Positions 24,613 through 34,159 of a DNA stretch of 64,000 nucleotides are shown here, piece by piece; the first letter of the stretch is position 1; the number at the start of each line of letters is the position of its first letter. This DNA is from Megaleporinus macrocephalus. Taxonomy: Eukaryota; Chordata; Actinopteri; Characiformes; Anostomidae. A program made the position numbers and the translations under genes. The notes beneath the pieces are model-generated. The model ran no database searches and had not been told where the DNA came from. It worked only from the letters and a program-made list of their open reading frames with translations. The stretch is taken from positions 8,326,349 through 8,390,348 of the forward strand of contig CM038726.1 in the NCBI GenBank assembly GCA_021613375.1, in the 5' to 3' direction.

Positions 24613-25958
24613 TCACTGATCTAACAGAGTGATCACTGGATCACTGAGCGTTCCCCAAAGGAGCAGCTGTGTTAACCTGCTGAACACTCCTCTAGTGTCC
24701 TCCTGATGATCATCTCCTCCTGCTGTGACTCCCTCTCTGACTCTCTGTCTCAGTGTTTCTATCTCTCTCTCTTTTTCCTCTCTGACTCTCTGTCTCAGTG
24801 TTTCTATCTCTCTCTCTTTTTCATCCATCCTACAATCAAAATCTTTCTGTTTCTTTGTTAAAAGCTCCCAGATTCTCTGCTGGAGTTCAGGCAGGATGAT
24901 CTTCATGAGGTTTCTCTCTGCCTCCATCTTAGCTTCTCCTTCATACGTCTCCCTGATCTCCTCCATCTCCTGTCTGTGTTTCTCTTCCATCTCTCTCCTC
25001 TCCTGTTCACTCTCTTCTTTCAGTCTCTCTAACTCCAATTGAACCTCATTCCTTTGTTGTTTCTCTCTTTCCATCTCTCTCTCCAGCTCTACCTTTCTCT
25101 TCTCATCTTTTTCCTCTTTGAGTGTTTCCTCTAGTTTAGTTATTCGCTCTTCATGCTGATTTATTTTTGTATGAAAGTCAGCAGTTGATTCTGTAAACTT
25201 CATTAAAATCTCCTGTACACATCTCTCCAGTTTCTCTCTAGTTTCTCTTTCTTCTCTCTCTCTTATCTCCTCTCTTTCTCTCACAATTCTTTTCTCTATC
25301 TCTCTGATCTGAGATTCTATTTCCAGGTAGATCTCACTGCTGTAGAACTTCTCTCTGTTTCCTTCCACCATCTTCTCTATCTTCTCCAGCAACTCTGAGG
25401 TTTGAGAAGCATCTCCACTCTCCTTAATGCTGAGACAGTGAAACCTGTTCCCACATTTCTCTACAAGTCTCTGGACCTCCTGGTTTCCTGATTGGATAAA
25501 CTCTTCAATGTTCTTCTCCTGGACTTCATCAGTAACAATGAAAAGGATCATGGTGTTCCTCCAACATCTCTCTCCAAAGATCTCCTCCATTTTCTCCAGC
25601 ATGCCTCTCTCCTCTCCTGTAGACTGCTTCACTGGTATGACTAGGAGGAAGACGTGGGGTCCTGGGGCAGACAGATGGACACAGCTTCCCACGTCCTGTC
25701 TCAGCTCCTCCAGAGAGAGTCCAGGACAGAACCAGTCAGGAGTGTCCACCACAGTCACCTGCCTCCCAGCCACCTCCCCCTGTCTGCTCTCACTCTGCTG
25801 CCTCACTGTAGATGCTCCAGCCTGGCTCCTCTCCTCTCTGCCCAGGATGGTGTTTCCTGCTGCACTCTTCCCACATCCAGTCCTCCCCAGCAGCACCAGC
25901 CTGAGTTCTGCTCCAGGAACTGACACTGGAGAGGCTGAACTAGAGGATTCTCCACTCA
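24613..25958 (-). CDS. Terminal GIMAP (AIG1-type) GTPase exon of a coiled-coil GIMAP gene
   Basis: This exon encodes an AIG1-type G domain followed by a long charged coiled coil. GIMAPs are septin-like GTPases that assemble on membranes and act in lymphocyte survival and cell-autonomous immunity. Counting from the MSGESS motif, the P-loop GRTGCGKS lies at 25-32. The G3 motif is DTPD at 72-75, where AIG1 proteins usually have DTPG. The GIMAP conserved box is around 97-115. The G4 position reads VTDE (142-145) instead of a TKxD-like motif. Coiled coil fills about 205-410, including a repeated REIETLRQRVREE block, and the protein ends with a hydrophobic FSRLTQLLLWG tract. The exon starts after an acceptor (GATCTGCAG|) in phase 1, so the GTG that opens the frame at 25,959 straddles the splice site and is not a translation start. 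The true start is upstream, via the coiled-coil exons listed next. One long GTPase exon at the 3' end is normal for GIMAP genes. Confidence 0.9.
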
Positions 25959-26059
25959 CTGCAGATCAACAAGAATGAGGATTTTAATCTCTTATTATAA
26001 GCTGATGATCATTCTGTTCAGAGAAATGTATACGACTGTATGAAACTGGAATTATTTAC

Positions 26060-26131
26060 TATATGGAGGAAGATGATCTTTACTGTTTCTTCTCCTGAGC
26101 GGTGTTGCAGATTCTGGAGTCTCTCCACTGA
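26060..26131 (-). CDS. 72-nt linker exon with RRRNSK motif (GIMAP-type gene)
   Basis: On the minus strand: acceptor TGTTTCATAG| and donor |GTAAAT, 72 nt, phase 1 at both ends. It encodes FSGETPESATPLRRRNSK then DHLPPY. The last 25 residues of the preceding exon (VPARRRNSKEFIPPD) share the RRRNSK..(I/L)PP pattern, and the GTPase exon itself starts SGES. The linker therefore looks like a small exon made by internal duplication. Because it is symmetric it can be skipped without a frameshift. RRxS is a basophilic-kinase-like sequence, an inference only. Confidence 0.7.
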
Positions 26132-26475
26132 CTATGAAACAGAAAAACCACATATAATGAAGATTGTTATTAAGTAGTTTGTAGATGGTATATAGTATAA
26201 AATCTGTATGAGTTTAATGTTCTGCTGTGTAATTATTATAAAATAAAGACAGTACATTATATTTTAGTATGTTTAGTATATTATTAGATTATAATGTATT
26301 ATATTGTATATTATTATTATATAGTTATTTTTATTTATATTAAATATATTAAATTTGTATTCTAGTGTAACAGCTACAGTGTGTGATCAATGTTAGACAG
26401 TAATATAAATAATTAAACATGTAATATTTTTATTTTTATTGTTTGTAACTTCATACAATCCTAATAGTTACTTAC

Positions 26476-27057
26476 AGTCTGGAGGTATAAACTCTTTACT
26501 GTTTCTTCTTCTGGCTGGAACTGATGAGTCTGGATCTGTTCTTTCCTGCAGCTGCTTGTTTCTCTCCTCTAGAAGTCTGTCTTTCTCCTCAACCTGCTTC
26601 TCTCTTTCCATTAGCTGTGTGTTTCTCTCACTTAGAAGTTTCTCCTTCTCTTCCAGCTGTTTGTCTTTTTCACTCAGTTCAGTTTTCTGTTGTTCAATAA
26701 TCTCTAAATGTTCTTTTATAGTCGTGTCTTTCTCTTTCAGTTTTATTTCTTTATCATTCAGTTGTTGTTTTATCTCTTTTAATTCTTCATCTTTCTCCAC
26801 AAGTCTTTTCTCCATTTCTTCTCTTTGTTTTCTATGATTCTCTAATTTCTTTGTTGTTTGTATCAGTTTATCTTGTGTCTCTGTGAGAAGTTTTTCTTTC
26901 TCTTCTAATATTTTGTTCTTCATCTGAAGTGTTGCTGTATTTTCAGTCAGAAGTCTGTTTTTCTCCTCAGCTTGTTTTTCTCTCTCCATTAACTGTGTGT
27001 CTCTCTCAGTTATAATAGTGTTTGTTTCTTCCAGCTGTTTGTTCTTTTTAGTTAAAT
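26476..27057 (-). CDS. Coiled-coil exon, 194 codons (GIMAP-type gene)
   Basis: Minus-strand acceptor TTTTCTTACAG| and donor |GTAAGT, 582 nt, phase 1 at both ends. The product is almost wholly heptad-repeat coiled coil rich in Glu, Lys, Gln and Leu, with recurring KxxLLxE and EREKQxEEK phrases (LLTENTATL, LLTETQDKL, LLSERNTQL, LLEERNKQL). It ends with the Arg/Ser tail VPARRRNSKEFIPPD. A role in oligomerisation of the GTPase is likely but inferred. The repeat structure suggests growth by internal duplication. Confidence 0.8.
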
Positions 27058-28437
27058 CTGTAAGAAAACATCAATTCAGAGAAAATAAGTTTATTAGCTG
27101 AAAAGAAAACATTAAAGTAAAACAGACTTTATTTCTATTTAACAAAGTCTGGAAGCAATTAGTCAGTTTACAGATATACAGTACAGAGACTTAACAGCAG
27201 TATGTTTATTAGCTGCTAAAAAAACATATAGATTTTATATCTCTTACAAAAAGCCTGCAAACAATCTACTGTTATAAGACGACATAAATACATTAATAGT
27301 AAATTTAATCAAACCGATTAATTAATAATAATTACACAATCAATCAAAACTTTGGACATGCCTACTTTTACCATTATCCACATTTTGGACTCACAATGAA
27401 GCAGCACATATACAATTACACTGAAAAATGTTGAAAAACTCCAAATGATCTTAGATTAAAATATTTAGTCTGGGAATAATGTAGATTTAAATGAGAAATT
27501 AAATGAAGGAGAATAATTAATAACAATTACCAGTCAAAAGTTTAGACCAGTCAAAATGTTTCTGTTATTTATTCTATTTTCCAAATTTTACAATCACAGT
27601 GAAACAACAGAACTATAATATAATACATGCAGAATTATACACACACTAAAGAATATAAACTAATCAAAAATATATTCTAATTTAGATTTTTATGTATTGA
27701 ACTCATTTGACTTGTTGCTGCTTTACACACTCTTGACTTTCTCTCAGGACCGAGTCAGTTTAAGGAGATTCTGGTCAGTTCATGTCTCTCCCATTATACT
27801 ATAAACATGACTGCAGACCACTAGAGGGCGCCATCAAGTCCTCAATTATTTGGAGTTGATGGAGCAAAATTAGCTAAAAATAAAGATTTTAATGTTTATT
27901 GTCGTTTATGTTGGAACACTAATTTCTGAAAGAAGGTTTTTAGTTTTATTAAAAACTCACCAGTTTTTTTTCATTGGTTCTTTTTTTTTTACAACATACA
28001 GATTTTATATAGTAGGATGTCAGCATTACTGCTACTGTGTGCTGATTGGTTGGTAAGTAAAAGAAGTTTATGTTCATTAACATCATGAATGTACATAAGA
28101 CACTATTAAACAGTCCTATATCTGGAGATCAGTAGTGCTCAGAAAAATAACAGCAGTGCTGAAGATTTTCATGCTGTTCTCTGTTTGAACACTCAGTCAT
28201 TCTGGACTGTCTCGGCAGCGGAGCGCCCTCTAGTGTCTAACAGACCTGCAACACACTGAGTGTCAGTTCTCCTCACTATAAATTCTCTCTCCTGGTGATT
28301 TTCCAGCAGGACTGAACTCACACATATGCTGATATGCTAAAGGTTTGACTGCTAGTGTGTGTTGATCATGATTCAGGTACATTAATGAACACAGTTAATA
28401 AAGACTGAAACTGCTGAGCTTAAACCTGAAAACTCAC

Positions 28438-28506
28438 CAGTCATCTGTGATGAAATGATACTTTTCAGGGTTTCAGTTTCAGTCTGTAGGTCAGAATTCT
28501 GCTGTG
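28438..28506 (-). CDS. 69-nt coiled-coil exon (GIMAP-type gene)
   Basis: Minus-strand acceptor TTTATCATTTCAG| and donor |GTGAGTTT, 69 nt, phase 1 at both ends. It encodes QQNSDLQTETETLKSIISSQ and a few more residues, continuing the heptad pattern. It is too short to be found by frame length. The support is the phase match with the exons on either side and consensus splice sites. Confidence 0.65.
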
Positions 28507-28693
28507 CTGAAATGATAAAGACACAATATTAATTTAATCACCGGAGTGTCTATTTGCACCCGGGTACAAATAGCATTTGCCACCCAGCGAGGCTATTTTC
28601 ACCCCTTAATTTAAAAAAAAAGAAAGCGACTGCATCTGTGCATGTCTACCAATGAATGCGAGGGAGCAAAAAGGCACAAATTCACAGGAACAG

Positions 28694-28954
28694 ATGGGAA
28701 ACGGAGACAGTAGGAATGGTAAGCAGAATTTGGTTAATAGTTATGTATAAAGGTCCATCACTTAATTTAACTCTACATTTTAAGATATATCTTTAAGAAA
28801 TAGGGTGAGAATTATTATTTAAAGAACACTGTTGGCTGAACACTGATATATGTTTGAGCTAAGAGGAGCATTATAGCTAACTTCCAAACAAACGTCATCT
28901 TACTGATTTTATGTTCACAGACAATGAAGAAATCTCTTCTAAAACGAAGTTCAG
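28694..28954 (+). CDS. Possible two small exons of an element-borne gene
   Basis: An ATG at 28,694 opens nine codons (MGNGDSRN) to a donor (AATG|GTAAGC). A second piece at about 28,921-28,954 has acceptor TTCACAG| and donor AGAG|GTAAAG and continues the frame as DNEEISSKTKFR. A third candidate begins after TTATTTTAG| at 29,254 (ALYMFAPEP) and is cut by the LINE fragment at about 29,280. The phases agree (all 1). There is no recognised domain, so this is a hypothesis for a gene carried by the surrounding element. Confidence 0.3.
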
Positions 28955-29279
28955 AGGTAAAGTTAAGTCCAGTTTGTGATAAATGTAGCTATAGTTTTTT
29001 TCATTAGCTTACAAGAAAAACACTTTCGGTTTAGCTTTACTCGACCATCAAACTACTAGCTATAGCTATTTCAATGAATAAGCTAAGCTAATGTTTTGGT
29101 GGATCTCAGTTGAAGCTTGTAAAGTGTAGTATTAAGATCACTTTCATAGCTTTCTAAGTTGTATTGGCAGTGAATGTACTGACAGACTCAGCTAATTACT
29201 GGGTTATTTTCTGGTTAAATGATAGCTAACGACTTAATGTGTTTGTTATTTTAGCCCTGTATATGTTTGCACCAGAACC

Positions 29280-30128
29280 AAAATGGGGAGTGTGGTAAAG
29301 AGGTCAAGAAGAGAGTCCAGGCAGGATGGAGTGCATGGAGAAAAGTTTCAGGAGTGATTTGTGACAAAAGAGCGGCAGCAAAGGTCAAAGGAAAAGTTTA
29401 TAAGACAGTGGTGAGACCTGCTATGTTGTATGGTTTGGAGACAGTGGTGAGACCTGCTATGTTGTATGGTTTGGAGACAGTGGTGAGACCTGCTATGTTG
29501 TATGGTTTGGAGACAGTGGTGAGACCTGCTATGTTGTATGGTTTGGAGACAGTGGTGAGACCTGCTATGTTGTATGGTTTGGAGACAGTGGTGAGACCTG
29601 CTATGTTGTATGGTTTGGAGACAGTGGTGAGACCTGCTATGGTGTATGGTTTGGAGACAGTGGTGAGACCTGCTATGTTGTATGGTTTGGAGACAGTGGT
29701 GAGACCTGCTATGTTGTATGGTTTGGAGACAGTAGCATTGACAAAAAGACAGGAGAAAGAACTGGAAGTGGCAGAGCTGGAGATGTTGTGGTTCTCCTTG
29801 GGAGTGACAAGGATGGATAGGGTTAGGAATGAGACCATCAGAGGTACAGCACAGGTTAAACAACTGGGAGATAAAGTTAGAGAGGCCAGACTGAGATGGT
29901 TTGGACATGTCCAGAGGAGGGACAGTGGGTATGTTGGTAGAAGGATGCTAGAAATGCAGCTTCCAGGAAAAAGACAAAGAGGAAGACCAAGGAGGAGATA
30001 TATGGATGCAGTTAGAGAGGACATGGAAGTAGTTGGTGTGAGGACAGAGGATGCAGAGGACAGAGTGAGATGGAGGTGGATGACTCGCTGTGGTGACCCC
30101 TGAAAAGAGAAAAGCTGAAAGAAGAAGA
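29280..30128 (+). pseudogene. 5'-truncated RTE-type LINE with 36-bp internal tandem array
   Basis: The C-terminal part of a LINE reverse-transcriptase ORF is open from 29,267 to the stop at 30,103. It reads NGECGKEVKKRVQAGWSAWR, KVSGVICDKR, a repeat region, then ELEVAELEMLWFSLGVTRMD, ARLRWFGHVQRRD and a CGDP ending, followed by an AAAGAAGAAGA-type tail. This matches the 3' third of the LINE at 47.9-52.2 kb on the other strand. The motif VVRPAMLYGLET, normally present once, is present in nine tandem 36-bp copies (about 29,406-29,729). 5' truncation is usual for LINE insertion. It cannot retrotranspose on its own. Confidence 0.85.
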
Positions 30129-30850
30129 TATGGTTGCACCAAAAGCAGTAACTTCGCCGAGCGGCGCACAACACCTCCTCTACCAATGTGACAATATGAC
30201 ACCGCGGCAGTAACGCACGCGTGATTTCTATATATAATGTATATTCAGCTTGAGTGCTGAATATTGTTTATGCATAGAAACGGCAAGAATTCCGAGAGTT
30301 GCAGTAGCCAGTGTGAACAGAAATATTTTAATTTTGATATGGTAAAAAATACTTTCTGCCCCAACAGATTCAGATACAGCTCTCGAGGAACTTTATTTTG
30401 TTTATTAAGTTGTCTTCGACAATGAACATTGTGTATATATTGGTCTACTTGGACAAAGTCAGGGTTTGCAGTGAATGCTACAATGTAATATACAGCTGTT
30501 TGTAGAGATATTTTAGGCTGAAATTCAGCAAGATATCGGAACCTGATGCTCCTGGAGACAACCTGACCTGCAGATTTTAGTGCTATTCCTGTTCCACAAA
30601 ACATTTGAATTAACCCTTTAGACCCTCAATGAAAGCCCACGTGTCCAATGATAAGACTGCTATCATAATTATCATTTATAGGCCCAAAAATTATACACAA
30701 GATACGCTAACCTGTTACCAAATAATTCACAACTGTTTCTGCAAATTAATAACTGAATAACAAATCTAGGGTTCTAAGGGTTAACTAATCAGCTTCTTAA
30801 AAATACATTTCAGAATTTCAGGGGGTGTTTTGCAGTGGATGTGTATGCAC
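30129..30850. other. Non-coding DNA inside the 28.5-31.6 kb element
   Basis: No supported gene. A 119-codon minus-strand open frame (30,245-30,604) has no recognisable features and no splice context. Confidence 0.4.
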
Positions 30851-30857
30851 TGTGTGT

Positions 30858-30858
<1 letters not shown>

Positions 30859-30893
<35 letters not shown>
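30859..30893. repeat. (TG)n microsatellite
   Basis: About 16 TG units. Confidence 0.9.
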
Positions 30894-30894
<1 letters not shown>

Positions 30895-30902
30895 TTTTTT
30901 TA

Positions 30903-31031
30903 GAATGCTAAAGCTCTTCTGAGGTTTGGAGATCCTGCATCCATGAAGCAAAGCCAAGTGAATGAGATCCGGCTATACATTCGGGATCGGATACCCCACC
31001 TTAAAAATACCATAATTCCAGAGAACACAGA

Positions 31032-31033
<2 letters not shown>
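30903..31033 (+). CDS. Possible exon of an element-borne gene
   Basis: After an acceptor-like GTGATTTTTTTAG| the plus strand reads NAKALLRFGDPASMKQSQ, VNEIRLYIRDRIPHLKN and so on, with good protein-like composition, until it runs into a TA microsatellite. It may belong with the small exons at 28.69-29.28 kb. I recognise no domain. Confidence 0.3.

Positions 31034-31091
<58 letters not shown>
31034..31091. repeat. (TA)n microsatellite
   Basis: About 28 TA units. The apparent IYIYIY proteins on both strands are artefacts of it. Confidence 0.95.
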
Positions 31092-31093
<2 letters not shown>

Positions 31094-31230
31094 AACAGTG
31101 CCAGTACATATGGGGGTGCTACAGACTTTATATTAACTTGTGTTACATTTTGTGTTATCATTTATCACTGGCAGTGTATATTATAATTTAGTATTTAGCA
31201 TGTGATTACTGCCATTGCCATTAACATTTG

Positions 31231-31325
31231 TTTTTCACTTGTGAGTCTCTTCTACGATGCTCTTAGAATTTAAATGGTAAACAGCATGGTAAAGTAAAAC
31301 AAAGAAGAGACTCACAAGTGAAAAA
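31231..31325. repeat. 21-bp perfect inverted repeat (hairpin)
   Basis: TTTTTCACTTGTGAGTCTCTT (31,231-31,251) is matched by its exact complement at 31,305-31,325, with a 53-nt spacer. An RNA from either strand would form a strong stem. It lies inside the candidate element and might be the remnant of a small foldback transposon. Confidence 0.65.
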
Positions 31326-31468
31326 ACAAAATTAAATAAAAAACAAACTTTGAGGTCCAGCCCAAACAGAAGTATCTTCAACTCTTTTAAAATAATTTAT
31401 AAGTAAAATGTGTTTTGTCACAAAACACCAAAGACTAATACTAATCTCTGCTTAAACCATAATCAGCT

Positions 31469-31640
31469 GCAAATAGTACACACTGCTATGTACACACGGG
31501 TGCAAATAGTACATACTGCTATGTACACACGGGTGCAAATAGTACACACTGCTATGTACACACGGGTACAAATAGCACACACTGTTGCAGGTACCCGACT
31601 GCAAATAGCACACAGTGCTGCAGGTACCTGGGTGCAAATA
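31469..31640. repeat. 33-bp minisatellite at the right end of the element
   Basis: About five tandem units of a 33-bp sequence containing GGGTGCAAATAG and ACACACTGCTATGTACACAC. The GGGTGCAAATAG word also occurs in the palindrome at the left end of the element (28,551), so the array is probably derived from its terminus. Confidence 0.75.
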
Positions 31641-31697
31641 GCATGTGCCTTTAATCACTCAGATATTTTCTAATCAGTCTGTGTGTTAAATTCTTAC

Positions 31698-32132
31698 CTG
31701 TGTGTTTAAGTTGTTGTTCTTTCTCTTCTAACTCTTTCTGCTGACGAGTGACTTCAGTTTTCTGTTCTTCCAGTCGGATCATCATCTCCTGTAGTTTGCT
31801 GCTCTTGTCCTGCAGTTCCTTTCTCAGTGTGTCCAGTTCTTGTTTACTGCTGTCCACCTCTTTCACTGTGTTCTCCAGTAGAGTCTCTTTCTCTCTCAGC
31901 AGTTTGATCTGGTTCTCCAGTCGTGTGTCTTTATCTTTAAGTCGTATCTGATTCATCTCAGATTCTTTGCTTATTTGTTCTAGTTTGTCTTTTGTCTCCT
32001 GAAGAAGTTTTTCTTTCTCCTCCAGCTTCTTGTTCTTCTCTTGAATTTCTTTGTTTTTTTCTATCAGCTGTGTGTTTCTCTCTATTAGAAGACTCTCTTT
32101 ATCTTCAAGACGTTTGGTCAGTTCTGGTAATT
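31698..32132 (-). CDS. Coiled-coil exon, 145 codons (GIMAP-type gene)
   Basis: Minus-strand acceptor TGTTTCTAACAG| and donor |GTAAGAAT, 435 nt, phase 1 at both ends. The encoded segment (ELPELTKRLEDKESLL, NKEIQEKNKKLEEKEK, LLREKETLLENTVKE) is continuous Glu/Lys/Leu-rich coiled coil. It resembles the 26.5-27.1 kb exon closely enough to be a duplicated exon. Downstream it joins the 69-nt exon; upstream it joins the 61-nt exon at 42.7 kb across the intron that holds the giant minisatellite. Confidence 0.75.
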
Positions 32133-34159
32133 CTGTTAGAAACACATTAATTTAACATTTAAAGTCAAGCTGGTCATATGACTGATTTCACAAACATTAA
32201 TAAAATATTAGTTTCAGTATTTGCAAATCTTAAATTCTGTTGTTCAGGTTTGATGCTCTTTTGTCTGTGAACTAAACTCCTTTAAAGGGAAATTCCACCA
32301 ATTTAAAAAAAAATCATCATAATTAAAGATAACAAGACGTTCAATGTGGCTGATGTGAAATCATTCACTGTAGAGAAACTTACTGTAGAGGATGAAGTTA
32401 CGTTTTTTCTTATTATTGAGGTTCTGCATTTTGAGGACTCTGACCTATCAGAGTCAAACACGTTTGGCCTATCACGTCCTTGGTGGGCGGGAGCAGAGGG
32501 GAGATGGCGGACGGAGAAGTGCATTGAGTCGCACCGCGTGAGTGAAAAGGAGGAAAAAGTTTTGGTTGTTTTTTTCGCGAAGCATCGTTTAACTACACAA
32601 ACGTGGGGTGTAGTAGCATTTTTTGAGGAATCGGTGGACCTGTCCTGTGCAGCTACGGAGGTCTAAAGACCGAGAACCTTTGTTTTTTGCTTCGTGGCGT
32701 GAATATACAGCGAAACTCTTTTTGTGATAAAAAGCACAGCAGGGAAAAGTAGGGCGAGCTTCACTTTTGCTTAATTTGGGGAGAAGAGACTGCCTGATCG
32801 GCCCGCTGTGACTGTTAACCAGCTCTCCCGTGAACCGCCAGCACCCTCAGTTCGGTTTCTGCGGGTTTTTTTTGTTGGGGCTGTGAGAGAGAGCGCGCGG
32901 CAGAGTGCAGGAGTGTTTTTTTTGTACACTGGAGGACTTGGGTGTGTTTTTGAGACTGTTTTTGTGGATTATAAGTGAACTTTCCAGTCGTGGACGGACC
33001 CTGTGGAGGGCAGCTGCACGTTGGAGTGGTTCAGTTTGCTTCAAACTTTCCCTCGTGTTGCGCGAGAGACAGGCGGAGGGAGGAGCTTCGCCGGAGGCCA
33101 CGCCCCGTGTGCGTGCCTGAGTGAGAACGGACCCATTTCTTCTGCCTGGCTCCTGCCAGCTAAAGTTAAAGTGAGGTGCCACACAGACATCCTACAGTTC
33201 CGGTGTCTTTACTACAGACTGGAAACAGGCGTTTACCTCACTACTGATTTCAGAGACTGAGTTACAAATATCTCTTTAACTGTGTTTGTGGCTTAAGTGT
33301 TTAAGGTTGGTTGTGGAACATTCTAATGCTGAAAAAAAACGAGTTTTACATTTTATTTTGAAATTTCATCTTTCCTTTGGTTAGGGGTGAAATAATTCAT
33401 GGTAATTTGAGAATATTAAGTGCATAAGAGAGTTGGTGTAATGGTGATCTAAATCTTGGAAAGAAGTATACAGACTGTTGTTATTTGATATTATCTTTGT
33501 TTCTATTTCATTTCTTAAGAAGGACCAAAAGGGAAAAAAACTTTACTCTCATAATAAACAAATTCTTTTGTTTAAAGGTTAGTTACTGTCTATGTCAGCT
33601 ACTTGCCTAGGGGTAGGGGCGTCTCCCCTGTCTTGCTAGATCTGGGAGGGGTGGGTCTAAAGCTGTCACATTCATAAATGTTCAGCTCCTATTTCATACT
33701 TCAGTTTGCTACCGTGACATGCATACATCCTGAAGCCCACTTCACCACATCTCTAGCATTCACCCTGGTTATCCAGTGCAGCAAGATAGGTTCCAACATA
33801 CTCACTAAAGTGGGTATTGAGACCAAAAGTATCGTGGGTGGGGACACAGATCCTGTCACTTGCTCGGTATTCCTAGGTGAAGTATTGCAAAGGAGTCCCC
33901 TACTGGGCGGGGCCATAGATCCCCGCTTACATTACTGAGTTAGAACTGTTCACAGTGTTGGTGATGAAAACCAGATATCTGAAGTTTAATACTTCTAAAA
34001 TCTTCCTACGTAGAAATACTACTGATTCTACTCTACGTATAGCTTAACTGCTCATTATGGATAGTGAATAAAATGGCTAAGTTTGTGTTGTAGATATTGT
34101 AACACCTGGTTACATCACCAGCACTGTACAAACATCTGAATCAGTAAATTTCCTACAAT
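32133..34159. other. Intron sequence with a GC-rich block
   Basis: About 32,440-33,200 is distinctly more GC-rich and CpG-containing than its surroundings (GGTGGGCGGGAGC, GAGAGCGCGCGGCAG), with opposing short open frames on both strands. It may be the 5' part of an LTR or other retroelement, or an inserted promoter. I recognise no protein. The rest, 33,200-34,159, shows no gene. Confidence 0.4.

Larger units (their letters stand above)
28549..31648. mobile_element. Candidate 3.1-kb element with TATTTGCACCC termini
   Basis: The left end reads TATTTGCACCCGGGTAC (28,551-28,567), itself nearly palindromic with the following AAATAG. The right end read on the minus strand is TATTTGCACCCAGGTACC (31,641-31,624). 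Just inside the right end are about five tandem units of a related 33-bp sequence. Inside are three small plus-strand exon candidates and an inserted LINE fragment. All of this lies in one intron of the minus-strand GIMAP-type gene. I do not see an unambiguous target duplication and cannot name the superfamily. Confidence 0.4.

Noticed and set aside
25508..25978. Plus-strand ORFs opposite the GIMAP G domain
   Set aside because: Shadows of the GTPase exon, whose motifs are read on the minus strand.
26439..26837. Ser/Phe-rich plus-strand ORF opposite the coiled-coil exon
   Set aside because: Antisense of a Glu/Lys-rich coiled coil always reads Ser/Phe/Leu; the minus-strand exon has splice sites and phase support.
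29348..30202. Minus-strand frames with SRSHHCLQTIQH or TVSKPYNIAGLT repeats
   Set aside because: Antisense shadows of the LINE fragment on the plus strand.
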